Source of the DNA: Brachionus plicatilis
Taxonomy: Eukaryota > Rotifera > Eurotatoria > Ploima > Brachionidae
Direction of reading: 5' to 3'
DNA: 64,000 nt
Assembly (NCBI GenBank): GCA_010279815.1
Contig: QEOQ01000427.1
Span: 20,097 to 84,096 of the forward strand
The notes beneath the pieces are model-generated. The model did not search any database. It saw only the letters and a program-made list of their open reading frames with translations, and was not told where the DNA came from. Position 1 is the stretch's first letter. Each line of letters starts with the position of its first letter. Position numbers and translations under genes: made by a program. Below, piece by piece: positions 36,601 through 47,519 of the stretch.

Positions 36601-37450
36601 AAATTACGTAAAATTACCAAAGTAAAAAAATGTAAATTTACCGAATTTTACGTAATTTTTTCGTAAAATTACGTAAAAAGTAAAATTCCAAAAAATACTA
36701 CTTTTATGAGACTTTTTGGCATTTTTTGACTTTTTTGAAATTTTTTGGTCCTGAATTCGAAAAAAATAAATTACTTTTTTTCACGAATTTTTACGTGAAA
36801 TTTTATTTAATAGTAGTAAATTTTTGTAATTTTAAGTAAAAAAAAGTAAATTTTGTACAAATTTTAAAAAAGTTAATTATAAACAATAAACAAAAATGCA
36901 AAAACAAAATTTTCAATTAGATTCATCTCAATACAATTCAATGATTCGACCAATCTCCATTTCTTTCTATAACCACTTTTATTAACTTAATTTTTATTAA
37001 AATTTTTTTTAAAGATTTAATTGAAAAAAAACTAATAAAAACCTTTTTTAAATGATTTATATAAGGATATGTTTTTCGTTAGTAGCTAATTTATTTTTAA
37101 AGTAGCTAAATAAAAATATTTTTTAGTAGATAATTATTATAGTAGCTAAAATATTTTTTTAGTAGATAAATAAATTTACTGGAGGTATGACATAAGATCG
37201 AAATTAAAAATTATCGAAAGGGAAAATTATCGACACCTAAAAATATCGAAACAAGAATTATCGAAAAAAAAATATCGAAAAGTAAAAATATCGAAAAAAA
37301 TATTATCGAATAGGTAAATATCGAATCAAAAAATTATCGAAAGGTAAAAATATCGCCGAGTTTTGTTTAAACACTTCAATTAGTTCTTGCAGAAAAAAAA
37401 CTTAACATTTTCTTAATCTAATGTTTTAAATCGTAATTACATAATCATGT

Positions 37451-37905
37451 CATATGCTAAGTGACCCCCCCTCTAATAAATCTTTTTCCTCCGACTTAGT
37501 TCTTATTTCCAAGTACTTTAAAATTGAAACCTCAAAAATTTCAGTAAATATAAACCAACTTAAAGAAAATCTTAAGATCAATCTGATTTCTAATGATGGT
37601 ATATCTGATTCAATTTGGTTATGTCTTTGCAATTTAAAATTAAAACATTACAGAACTCTCCTAAATGAGCTAATTCAAAGTAAAAGAAATTCATGAATTT
37701 TGGTCCAAATTATCTTGCTTTCTAACTTTCATGCCTTTTTCTATTTTCGAACTAATGTTCCTTTTTTATTTTTGTAATTTTATTTTTAGGTAATAATTTT
37801 TCATTTTTTAAAAAAACACAAAAACACAAAAAAAAAAAAAAAATTTTTCTTTATTTTCTTTTACTTCTCCTTAAAGGAGGTTAATTCAATTCAATAAATA
37901 AATAA
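37451..37905 (+). mobile_element. 5'-truncated LINE insert with TSD
   Basis: ATAATCATGT occurs at 37441-37450 and again at 37906-37915. The insert ends in CAATAAATAAATAAATA. Before the tail lies an open frame (37454-37696) with GISDSIWLCLCNLKLKHYRT and a basic end, plausible as an ORF2 C-terminus. It lies inside the ATCGAAA-type element. Confidence 0.65.
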
Positions 37906-38006
37906 ATAATCATGTTGAAATCTTTTCTAATTTTAGCCTTTAAATTACCATGTTCTTTTAGTAATTTCTTTTCATTAATTAAAAAATAAAACAAACAAAA
38001 ACTAAA

Positions 38007-38213
38007 ATGAATTATAATTCTCCATTCGTAAACAAGTTGAGATCTAAAAAGAATTACAAACCCACTGACCCTCGAATTTCAAAGAAAAAGGTGAGATCTC
38101 AAAAACGAGATGATATTGATTTCGAACTGTTAATAGACAGAGCTTGTTGTTCAAATGTTAATGTTAATATTGAAGTTCAAGAAGATGAGAATTTTTTATC
38201 CAACATCTCTTAA
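38007..38213 (+). CDS. Small element-borne protein, N-terminal MNxN[ST]P motif
   Basis: 68 codons from an ATG, inside the ATATCGAAA element. The N-terminus MNYNSPFVNKLRSKKNYKPT aligns with MNANTPIANRLRSNRDFEPT from the ATATAGAAA element at 49.7 kb (12 of 20 identical, others mostly conservative). A Lys/Arg-rich stretch (ISKKKVRSQKRDD) is followed by an acidic C-terminus (VQEDENFLSNIS). The basic-then-acidic layout could suit DNA or protein binding. No known family is recognised, and it may be only part of a longer ancestral protein. Confidence 0.55.
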   Translation: MNYNSPFVNKLRSKKNYKPTDPRISKKKVRSQKRDDIDFELLIDRACCSNVNVNIEVQEDENFLSNIS

Positions 38214-38705
38214 GTAATTGATAAAATTAGAACAACAAATTTAAGTTTTTTTTTTATCGGTTTCGATATTTTTTTCTTAAAATTTAGTTTCGATAATAAA
38301 GTAAAAAAATAATTAATTCGATAATTTTTTTTTTCGATATTCTTCTTTTCGATATTTTATTTTTCGATAAAAAAATTTAGGTGACTTTTCGATAATTTTT
38401 TTTTCGATACTTTTACCTTTCGATATTTTTTTTTTTCGATATTATGTCCGTTCCCCAATTTACTAATAGATAATTAAATTAATAGATAATTCGTAAAGTA
38501 GCTAAAAAAAAAATTAACACCTCATAACATATTGACATTTTTTTTTGAGTTCTTAATTATTCTTTGATGTAATTGACATATGAATTTTTACAAATTGGCA
38601 CCTCTTAAAGAAATCCAACTAATTAATGACCAGTTTTAGAATAAAAACTCAGTCTTTTTCAAACTTTTTCAAACTTTTATACAACATATCATAAAAAATT
38701 ACATT

Positions 38706-39033
38706 ATGTCGGAAGAAACATCTAGCTCAACTTCTATCTTAGCTTTACATCAAGCTCAGTCAAATATTGATGACACAGATAACGATGCAAGTTTGATTGA
38801 AGAAGCAGTTATTCATTAAAAAAGAAGCAAAAATTTGAGTTATGAAGATTTTGCGGTATATTTATTTATTTATTTATAGTTACACTATTTTGGGTGAAAT
38901 AGATTCATTAAATGTTTTACAAGCAAATGTTGCAAATCAACCAGTCAAACGTAAAAGAGGTCGTCCTCCAAAAGCTAGTCAAAAAGAAGTCAATAATGGT
39001 GTTTCTAAAAGAAATAAATTGAGTAATGATTAA
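38706..39033 (+). pseudogene. AT-hook protein remnant inside the TAGTAGCTAA element
   Basis: One frame starts MSEETSSSTSILALHQAQSN and runs 37 codons to a TAA at 38817, then continues as KRSKNLSYEDFA. A second frame reads VLQANVANQPVKRKRGRPPK, containing an AT-hook (KRGRP) that binds the minor groove of AT-rich DNA, and stops at 39033. A GT..AG pair near 38853-38902 could be an intron, but phases do not join cleanly, so either the gene is broken or the structure is wrong. DNA-binding is inferred from the hook only. Confidence 0.45.
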
Positions 39034-39221
39034 ATAATTATTCTAATTATATTTTATTGGTCATTTTTTGTATTTTTTTTGTCTTATTTTTTTATTTTTT
39101 TCTTTATAATTAGCTACTTAAATAAAATAATTATCTACTTTTTATTTTTTTTTTATCTATTTTTCTAAATAAAAATTAGCTACAAAAAAATAAAATTAGC
39201 TACTAACACAAAATATATCCA

Positions 39222-39352
39222 TTTATATAATTTTGGCATTTTTCTTTGGTTAAAGATTTTTCGAAATCTTTAATTAACCCTAATTCTTTACAAATTTTTA
39301 TTAATCCTTTGTAGGTTCCATTTTTATCTCTACAACTTAAATTTGGAAAAAA
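39222..39352 (-). pseudogene. Transposase fragment, copy 1 (KNGTYKGL block)
   Basis: Reverse reading gives PNLSCRDKNGTYKGLIKICK, then ELGLIKDFEKSLTKEKC. A 72-bp stretch (39270-39341) is identical except for one base to 40675-40746. It is cut on one side by the TAGTAGCTAA element and on the other by the GGACAATT element. Confidence 0.55.
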
Positions 39353-39354
39353 AA

Positions 39355-40436
39355 GGGTCTTGTACCCTTCCCGGACAATTGTCCATGGACAATCATATAT
39401 GTCTGATTGGTGGACAAATTTTTAATTAAAAAAATTTTTTTCTAAATTACCTGGACAATTAGAAATATAGGTGGACAATTAGAAAAATATGTGGACAATA
39501 CACAAAAAAAATTTATTTATTTTAAGTCAATTATTCAATATAATTAATTATCTATTTAACTTTTTATCTCAATCAAAAAAAAAATTTGCTTTTTTTACTT
39601 AAAAGCGTCATTTTTTGTTTGATAATTAATTTTTGATAATTAATTTTTAATTTTTTTGATAAATAATTTTTTTAAGCGTTTTTATCGGCAACTTGAAGTT
39701 CATGATCATGATCAAATGATCAAAACTTAATTGATAAAAATCCTAAAAAAAAATGATGAAATTAGCTTTTTTTAATTTGTTTTAAAATTAAACATAAGAT
39801 GTTTATTATTTTAATTGAAAAAAAACAAATCTTTTTTTTTCTATTCGATCTCTAATTGATTGTTCTAAAATTTTTATTTGAAAACTTTAAAGACAAATTT
39901 AAAATCGACATTATGTTATCAAAATTATTACTTTAAATGTTGTTTTAATATTAATTAAAACAAATTAAAGCGAAACTAAGTTAAATTTCGGATTGAAAAA
40001 TTTCGAAATATTGATTGAGATTTTATTTTTACTTCGGATTAAAATTCATATAATTTTGTATCTTATTAAAGATTAAAAAATTTTGTTTAATAATGTTTAG
40101 TCCTTTATTATTAAAAAATTGAATAAAAAATACCTTTTTTTTTCAATCAAAAACCAAAAATTTTGATCTGAAATGTACATTTGATCATGAACTTCAATTT
40201 GCCTTTTTATCTCAAAAATATTGCAAGTTTAATAAGCAATTTTTTATTTATTTTAAAAGCTGTTATAAGTTAAATTAATTACCTTTTTTTAATTGGACAT
40301 TTTGTAAATTACCTGGACAATTAGAAATACAGGTGGACAATTGAAAAAATACATGGACAATAATATAAAAAATTTGTCCACCAATCAGATATATATGATT
40401 GTCCATGGACAATTGTCCGGGAAGGGTACAAGACCC
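39355..40436. mobile_element. Element with GGACAATT sub-repeat TIRs
   Basis: Ends start GGGTCTTGTACCCTTCCCGG and continue for about 70 bp with few mismatches, through CATGGACAATCATATATG, followed by further GGACAATT units on both sides. The flanking 8-mers are AAAAAAAA (39347-39354) and AAAAAATA (40437-40444). A 519-bp element with its own duplication is nested at 39685-40203. No ORF remains. Confidence 0.85.
39685..40203. mobile_element. GGCA/TTGAAGTT MITE, copy 1 (nested)
   Basis: Ends GGCAACTTGAAGTTCATGAT and (reversed) GGCAAATTGAAGTTCATGAT. The exact 8-bp duplication TTTTTATC lies at 39677-39684 and 40204-40211. It sits inside the GGACAATT element, so it inserted later. Confidence 0.9.
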
Positions 40437-40674
40437 AAAAAATAACCTTAATTTATCTTAATTTCGGCATCAGCTTCCGATAAAATCATTCTAATCACGT
40501 AAAATTACGTGAAAAAAAGTAATTTTTTTTTTTTCGAATTCAGGACCAAAAAATTTCAAAAAAGTCAAAAAATGCCAAAATTCTCAAAAAAAGTAGTATT
40601 TTTTGGAATTTTACTTTTTACGTAATTTTACAAAAATAAAAACAGTTTTTCGTAGCAGTACTGTAATATTCTCA

Positions 40675-40760
40675 TTAATTAACCCTAATTCTTTACAAAT
40701 ATTTATTAATCCTTTGTAGGTTCCATTTTTATCTCTACAACTTAAACTTTGAAAAATAAA
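40675..40760 (-). pseudogene. Transposase fragment, copy 2 (KNGTYKGL block)
   Basis: Reverse reading QSLSCRDKNGTYKGLINICK then ELGLINE, immediately interrupted by the composite insertion ending at 40663. In order and orientation it is the upstream neighbour of the C-terminal part at 36235-36600. Confidence 0.5.
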
Positions 40761-42464
40761 ATTAAAGGAAGAAAATTTATCTTAATTTAAAATTACATTA
40801 CTCTTTACTCTTTCACTTTTATTTTATTACAAAATTAGGTTTTTGCTTTAACCAACAAGAAAAATAAAAGACCCAGTCAAAAAACGGAAAGCTATGATTT
40901 AAAGAGGAGAGTCCAAAGTATATTAAACTGATTTTTTTTTGGCTAGAAAAAGTTCCATAGGAATTAAAAAAGTCTTAAAACTGATTTTAATCAAAATAAA
41001 CTAAATATTGCAGGGGGACAAAAAATCTCAGTCTAGTTGTAAAATTTTATGAAAGATGATTTCAAAAATAATTTTTGCAAGGTTATGTAAATATTTATTG
41101 AACTTAGAATTCTTTTAAAAAGTATCATATTAAATTATTAAGTTTCTTGTCGTTTTCGAGCAAAATAAAAAGTCCAACACAAATACTAATTCAAAATTTG
41201 AATTCAGCATAAAAAATTACCATAGAAAACAAATTAAAAAAATATTCAGCTAGACTACGGTTTATTGTTTTGGGAACCTTAAGGAATTTTTTTTTCGTCA
41301 GAGGCTTTTTCCCATTTTATATTATCTTTTTTTTGAAAAAAATTTAAACTTTTCATTAAATTTATTAAACGTCTCTTCTGCTAGCAATCCTAAAAAAAAA
41401 TATTTAAAAATATTTAAATTAGAATACTAAAAATAGAAAAGTTCAAATTTTAAAATTTTAGCCCAGTACTAGATAATTTTTTAAATCTAATTTTAAAAAG
41501 AATGTATGGAAGAAAGATTTTCTTAAAGACTATTACTACAATTTATTACTTCAATATCACATTCTTAGTCTATGATCAAGGAATCTGAGCTGTCTTTTGC
41601 GTAACGTGGTGCAAATTGGTTCAATTCTTGCTTTACTGTACACCTTTTTTTAAAAATAACTTTCGACAAAAATATCTATCAAAATTGGCCAACAAAAATG
41701 TAACAATTTTTTACACAATTACTAAAATTTAAAATTTTTTTTGAAGCAATCGAACGATTAGTCGCCTCAGACTTATACGCTGACAGAACAAATTTTCATG
41801 AAAATAAGAAAACTTTTTTTAAATAAAATACATAATTAATTAAAATAAATAAAAATTTAAATCAAATCTTTAAAATTTATTTTTGAAAATAAAACAAAAT
41901 TTTTTTGTCACACTGTTATTAATTATTATGGTGTTCAGTCTTAAATTGAATTTTACAGTGCCCATTTTTTGAAAAAAAACTTATCGGATAAGTATTCTTT
42001 AAAAAATAGATTTACAAATTTAGGTAAAAATAATTTGATTTTTGTTAATTGGCAAGTTTTAAAGGTGTTCTCTTCAAAATTGTAATATCAAAAAAAAAAC
42101 AATATATTACTTAATCTCTTAATGTATTTTTTAAATTTTTTAAATTTTTTTTAATTCATTTTTCACCACCGGATGCTAACTGAAATAAATAATAAAAACA
42201 GCAATAATAAAATGATCAATATAATTTTTTAAATCAAAGTTTTATTGCTCGTAAAAATTTTTTTATTCTGATTTCAATAATGATGCCACACAATGAGAAA
42301 AATTAAATTTTTTAAAAACAAAAAAAATCAACTCTAAATCGCTGTTTATTTTCTAAATATTTTAATTTTAAAAACTCAATAGAAAAACTTTTAACCAAAA
42401 CTTTTATTTAAAGAAAAAACCATATAAAAAAAAGATAAACTTCTAAAGTTCCGCATGCAGAAAT
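40761..42464. other. AT-rich intergenic DNA
   Basis: No genes. The right edge is the 3' UTR of the minus-strand gene, with a minus-strand AATAAA at about 42404. Confidence 0.5.
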
Positions 42465-43334
42465 TTAGTATTGTCTTGGATATACATGACCATTGTGTTG
42501 AAGCGAAGGACCAGGATACCCTTGCATATTGGGCGCTCTGTAGCCATATGAAAAACCAGTCGAATAAGCTGCTGGAGCGTATCCAGGCTGACTGTTCATT
42601 CCCATGTTAGGCGCGGCCGGTTGGTAAGAAACATTGGTTATTGGCGGCGGAGGAGGAGGTGGTGGCGCATTGAAAATGGACGGCGAAGCGTAAGTGTTGT
42701 AGTTTTGCGGGGGATACAATTCAGATGTTGAGTAGGAGGTAGAATAGGAGTCATCGTAGCCACAGTCATACTCGACAGGTGAGTATGTGTAGACCCCGCT
42801 GCGAGACGACGGAATGCCGTATCGACTGCCGCTGGACGAGTAATGCTTTGCCGAATGGTCCACTTTCACAATCCTGGTCCTGACAATCGGTGGTGGCGCT
42901 GGCTCGCAAATTTCCTTGTCGATTATTCTCGGCGGCGGGGTGCGCGGCCTCTCTATTATTCTCTCGATTAACTGCTGAGGCTGTGGCCTGACTATCACTC
43001 TCTCCACAATGTCTGGCTCGGGAGTGGGCGCCCTCTCGACCACTCTTTGGATGACGGGAGGCGGCGTGGGCGCCCGAATGACGTCTCTGGGCGCGCGCAC
43101 CATCGGTCTCTCGCCTACACAGTGCGTTCTGTACTCGTAGTCGCTGGCCATCGAGCTTATGGACGAGCCCGAGCCCGACCGGTCCATGCCGCGCCTGTAA
43201 TACTGCTCGTCGGCTGGGGGACCTCTTCTGGAGCGGCTGGAGCTGCGGCGCCGCGAATTCGAGCGCCTGTCTTCGTCGAACGAGTCGCGCATTTCATCTC
43301 TGCTGTAGTAGCGTTCTTCGTAGTGCTTGGACAT
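42465..43334 (-). CDS. RS/proline-rich protein with VxRPxTPPP repeats
   Basis: The first ATG with coding composition is 43332-43334 (MSKHYEERYYSRDEMRDSFD), giving 289 residues; in-frame codons upstream look like AT-rich leader or intron, so I do not extend it. Residues 20-50 are RS-rich (SNSRRRSSSRSRRG). The middle has repeated Val/Glu/Arg-Pro units: RAPTPPPVIQRVVERAPTPE, then IERIIERPRTPPPRIIDKEI and CEPAPPPIVRTRIVKV. These resemble the EKIVEVP-type repeats of membrane-skeleton proteins such as alveolins, a resemblance only. The C-terminal third is Tyr/Ser/Pro-rich with eight consecutive prolines. It is likely cytoskeletal or RNA-linked; not assigned. GC content is well above the flanks. Confidence 0.8.
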   Translation of the reverse strand: MSKHYEERYYSRDEMRDSFDEDRRSNSRRRSSSRSRRGPPADEQYYRRGMDRSGSGSSISSMASDYEYRTHCVGERPMVRAPRDVIRAPTPPPVIQRVVERAPTPEPDIVERVIVRPQPQQLIERIIERPRTPPPRIIDKEICEPAPPPIVRTRIVKVDHSAKHYSSSGSRYGIPSSRSGVYTYSPVEYDCGYDDSYSTSYSTSELYPPQNYNTYASPSIFNAPPPPPPPPITNVSYQPAAPNMGMNSQPGYAPAAYSTGFSYGYRAPNMQGYPGPSLQHNGHVYPRQY

Positions 43335-45829
43335 TTTGGCTTGAACAAAAAAATATATTTTTTCTTGTTTTTTAATTTTTTTAAACAAAAAGTTTTCAAA
43401 TAAAATAGTTTAAATAGTTGAAGAGTTTTAATTAAAAAAGAATGACTAATTTAGAGCTTGATGTTGGGGGTAGAAGAGAAAAAAATTGAATTTTTTTTCC
43501 TAATGGAAAAATGGGTGTCAGACTTTGGCAAAATGAAATGATGATCGTCATCGCTTCGACACGAAAAACTACCATTGTGATGTGTATATTTATAAAAATT
43601 GGATGAAAGCAAATAGATAGAAAGAGAAGATAGTCGTTTTTTAATTGACATGATACGCAAGAGTGAGCTTGCAAATTTATTTCAGTCAAATCTATTTGAA
43701 ATAGCATAATTAAGCAAAGAAACTAAATTTTTGAAAGGCCCGAGACTACGAGATTTTAGTTTCGGGGTCATTTGAACATCTCAATTTTTGGTTAATGATT
43801 TTGTCGCATATTTGGCCACATTTGTTCATTTTTTCGATTTTGTTTTATCTGTCAACCAGTAGAATATGAAATGGGTCTGCTCCCAAGTCCATTTGTCCTT
43901 TAACCGAATAATTCAAGCGAGCCAAAGACTCCTCAAAGCACCAGATGGCAATTGTTAGTGCCGAGCAAACCAAGCATGCAGTGGCCGCTCTCTACATTTT
44001 AGAAGCAACGCAAAATCAAAGATCTTTACTTTGTTTTGTGTTTTTTTTTTTTTTTTTCATAAATATTTTTGACATCTAAATTAATCATCAGTGCTTTGGG
44101 ACGCTCAGGATTTTTGCCAAACTAAGTCAAATTTAAATTTTTTTTTCTCTCAAATCAAGCATAGATTTAAATTTTATTTTCTTCAAAATTCTATTAGTTA
44201 TTTTTAAAAGGTTTAGCAATTTACTTCAAAAATTCCTGGACAATAAAAAAATAAAATTTTCACAAGTTGTATACTTTTTTTCACTAAAATTCTACAGAAC
44301 TACGCAAATTAATTTTTATGTAGGTTGCACAAAATTGGTATTTTTAACAAAATTTTAAAATTCTCATTCCACACTTACAATTTACAAATTCAAGGTTAAT
44401 CAACAGCCCTTGTCATGAACAACCGATTAAAACTTATTTTATTTGATTATAAAATCTTTTACAAATAAAAAAAAAATTATTGTTAATAAAATCATTTAAA
44501 AAGTAAAACATTGAAATATTTAAATTAAATTTTTTGAGTTTTTTTTCAAAATCTGTAACTATCAAATTAATATTATTAAATATTGAATACTTTAATGTTG
44601 CTAACTTCAACATTGATCTCTCAATCACACTCATACAAAGTTGCCTCTTTCCCATGAATGGTTAAGTGGCAACCATGCAAACTCAGGTGATCGTCAAATA
44701 AAGTCAAGCATAATTTTCAGTCTTTGATTCTTTCAAAATAATCAAAAATATATTTAATATAATTAAAAATATTTAAAAAAAAGTCAATAAGTTTTTATTA
44801 GAGAAAAGATTTTTTCTAAAATTAATTGTAAATCAAATTCAAACTATTGAAAATTAACTTATTAAAAGTTATAATATTTTGTCAAATTACATTTCAGAGC
44901 ATCTACAAAAGCTGGATTGAATCTTTAGGGTGATAAGTTAACTAAACCAATTTTTGGCTTCAGAATTTTTTTTTTTATTTTTGCTCTAAAATTTACAATG
45001 CCAATTTGTTAGCCAATCTAAAAAAATTTAACAAAATATTTCTATATCATAATCAACTTCGGATTCAGAAATCAGTTTTTTTTTTTTATTCATCTGTATG
45101 AATTAAAATAAAACTTGATTTGCATCAAAATTTGATTTTCTTATTAAATTTATTACTTAAGCCTTCAATTTATTAATTATTTGGAATTTTTTAACCCTTT
45201 AAGATAATCTATTCATTATTAAGTCTTTTCTTTAGATCTCAATTTCTTTTTATTCTATTGCCTATAAAGCTGAAATTTTTATTAAATAAATAAGAAATTA
45301 ATTGTTCCTTTTGAAAAAAAAAATTCTCTTGTAGAAAAATAATTAAAAAACAATAAGAATGTCACATTTTAATAAAAAATTCCTTATCTTTCCAAAATAT
45401 ATAATTAACATTGTTGAATTGGAATTTAAAAGGTAAATTGAATAAATTCAATTTGAAATTTAAAACACACCGTAAACTCGTGTTGAGGACTCTAGAGTAA
45501 AGCCCAAATCCAAAAATTAAAAAAATCTAGTTAATTTTGAAATAGAAAATAAGTCAATTTAAGACTTTTTTCTATTTTTGAAGGGATTAATTTTAAAAGC
45601 AATTTTTGTTAGATTAAAGGTAAATTTTAGATATTTTTTGAAATTTGACTTTAAACTCTACCTAACAAAAATTAGTTGTAAAATTTTTAAAAGTTTATAA
45701 AGAAATCAATTGAATTAGATTCGGTAATTGAATTTAAACTTTTTAATAATAAAAGAAGAAATGTTTATCTTTATCTTTATCGTCTGATAATTTTTCTATT
45801 TTCACCACGTTGAAGCGTTTTGCTTACTC
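43335..45829. other. Upstream region of the RS/proline-rich gene, then AT-rich DNA
   Basis: 43700-44020 has mixed composition and may include the promoter or a 5' non-coding exon. From 44050 on the DNA is A/T-run rich with no supported gene. Confidence 0.4.
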
Positions 45830-45837
45830 TTTTCTTT

Positions 45838-46201
45838 GGCAATTTGAAGTTAATGATCAATTTTTGATGCTCAAAATGATCAAACTAAAACTATTAAATA
45901 AATTGTTATTTCTTAAAAGAAATAATGCAGGAATACATTTTTTGATTTAAAATACAATGTTAAATAAAAAAATAAACTCTGCAATATCAAAATACACAAT
46001 GCAGAGTGCACACCATCGATGCATGAAATGATGCTGTATAAAGTGGATAATTTTTTGCAGACTTTTGCAGATTTTACCTTAAGATTTAACAAAGTGTGTT
46101 AAAACCAAAAATTTACCTCTGCACTAATTCACTCTGCACACATTTTGAGCATCAAAAATTGATCATAAACTTCAACCAGCAAGGCAAAGGCAAGGCTTGC
46201 C
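45838..46201. mobile_element. GGCA/TTGAAGTT MITE, copy 2
   Basis: The left end GGCAATTTGAAGTTAATGAT continues through CAATTTTTGATGCTCAAAAT; the same run appears reversed near the right end, which carries extra GGCAAGG units before the final TTGCC. The exact duplication TTTTCTTT lies at 45830-45837 and 46202-46209. The interior also has GCAGAGTG motifs in inverted positions. Confidence 0.85.
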
Positions 46202-46433
46202 TTTTCTTTGGACTTGTTTCACTTTTTTTATGGCATTGCGAATTTTGGTACAAAATACACAAACAAAATATAAAAATTCTATAGCTTAAGTTCTGAAGGA
46301 CCAAAAAATTTTCTATAAATTGTAGCATCTGATACATCATTTGTACCACTAATATACTGAGCTGAAAGGGATAAAGCTAAATTAGAATATCAGTAGAATG
46401 TTTTAAAACCTCAAGAAAAAAATATGATATCTT

Positions 46434-46948
46434 GGCATGTTGAAGTTTATGATCAAATGATCAAATGCTCAATTAAAAAGGAAGCATAATAACTTCTTAA
46501 ATTAACTAAATGATTTTTTTTTTATTGGTAATGATGTAACATTTTATGCTACAGTCTCAAAAAATTATTTTAAGTTGATCATAAAATAAATGGATTAATA
46601 ATCGATTTTTAGAATTAAAAAGAGTACAAAATCCGAAAGACAAAAGATTTAACTTCGCAAAGATAATAAGATTAAAAAACCAAATAATATTTTATTTTAA
46701 AAAAAAAATTTATTTATTTGCATTATTAACTTTACTAAAAAATCAAAAATAATCGATCATTTTAGTTAATTTTGAACATACTATTAAATTGAAATTTTTT
46801 ATTTTTTGAAATTTTAATGTAACAAACTATGTTAATCAATGTTACATCAAGAATTTTATAAAATTCTGCCTAAATCTTCAGGAAATTTATTATTAAATAT
46901 AAAATGAGCAATTTGATATAAAGTTTTGATCATAAACTTCAACATGCC
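46434..46948. mobile_element. GGCA/TTGAAGTT MITE, copy 3
   Basis: Ends GGCATGTTGAAGTTTATGAT and its reverse; 515 bp. The exact 8-bp duplication GATATCTT lies at 46426-46433 and 46949-46956. Non-coding. Confidence 0.9.
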
Positions 46949-46956
46949 GATATCTT

Positions 46957-47511
46957 TGGGACCACAGAGTAATCAACAGTTGTCGCATATAAATTGCAGA
47001 TAAGTGAAGTTTTAAAAGAAAAATTAAACAATCAAGTATTTTTTTAAGGTACAAACGTATATAATAAAAGTATATTTTATTTATTTTTTTCTGGGACAGT
47101 TTTCATAAGCTTTGCAAATGAGTGAAAATTCGAGTCATTATTTATTTATATTTTTTTAAATATAGACGTTAATCATCAAAGTTTATCTATAAATTTATAT
47201 TTAAAGACAAGCCAGGTTTCATTTATGATGGATCCCAGTTTTGAGTTATAATTTTTTTAGTTATTCCTAAATATGTAGTTAAACGAATTGTTATCTTTTT
47301 TATTATAGAAATGTATATCTAGTATAGTTAAACAGTAAAAAAAAATAATTAAGAATTTTTGTTTTGACAATAAAATTTTCAAAAGCTACAAAGTTAAATT
47401 GACAAAATATTCTCCAAATTCATTAGAATCAAGGTAACACATTGAACTATTTTTAACCGTATTACCGTAAATCAAATACACAAAGAACAAGCTGCATTCA
47501 AAAAATTTAGT
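46957..47511. other. AT-rich spacer between MITE copies
   Basis: No gene or repeat recognised. Confidence 0.5.
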
Positions 47512-47519
47512 AGATGTAC

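Larger units (their letters stand above)
37181..38456. mobile_element. Element with ATATCGAAA sub-repeat TIRs
   Basis: The left end GGAGGTATGACATAAGATCG and the reversed right end GGGGAACGGACATAATATCG lead into 6-9 units of (A)TATCGAAA with variable A-rich spacers (37190-37350 and 38250-38445). The exact 8-bp duplication AATTTACT flanks it (37173-37180 and 38457-38464). It carries the small ORF at 38007-38213 and received a retroposon at 37451-37905. It sits in the left arm region of the TAGTAGCTAA element, so it is younger than that element. Confidence 0.85.
37065..39220. mobile_element. Element with TAGTAGCTAA sub-repeat TIRs
   Basis: The left end GGATATGTTTTTCGTTAGTA and the right end (reversed) GGATATATTTTGTGTTAGTA lead into arrays of (T)AGTAGCTAA/AGTAGATAA units, about 37081-37170 and 39110-39205. 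TTTATATAA flanks both sides (37056-37064; 39222-39230, offset by one base). The interior contains an AT-hook frame near its right end and a nested ATCGAAA-type element. Confidence 0.75.
36600..40663. mobile_element. Composite insertion with long inverted arms (ACGTAAA type)
   Basis: A block at about 36658-36800 is repeated in reverse at about 40495-40640, including TTTTTGGTCCTGAATTCG and AGTAAAATTCCAAAAAATAC. The right edge ends CGTAGCAGTACTG before TA. The two arms bound about 4 kb that splits a transposase-like frame. The left 60 bases are not matched on the right. Three further elements (37065-39220, 37181-38456 and 39355-40436) are nested inside. Confidence 0.65.

Noticed and set aside
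43047..43403. Plus-strand frame rich in Arg/Ala/Gly over the RS/proline-rich gene
   Set aside because: Antisense shadow of RS and Pro codons.
44434..44655. 73-codon minus frame (MGKRQLCMSVIERSMLKLATLK)
   Set aside because: Quickly degenerates into Asn/Phe-rich sequence; no homologue pattern or splice context.
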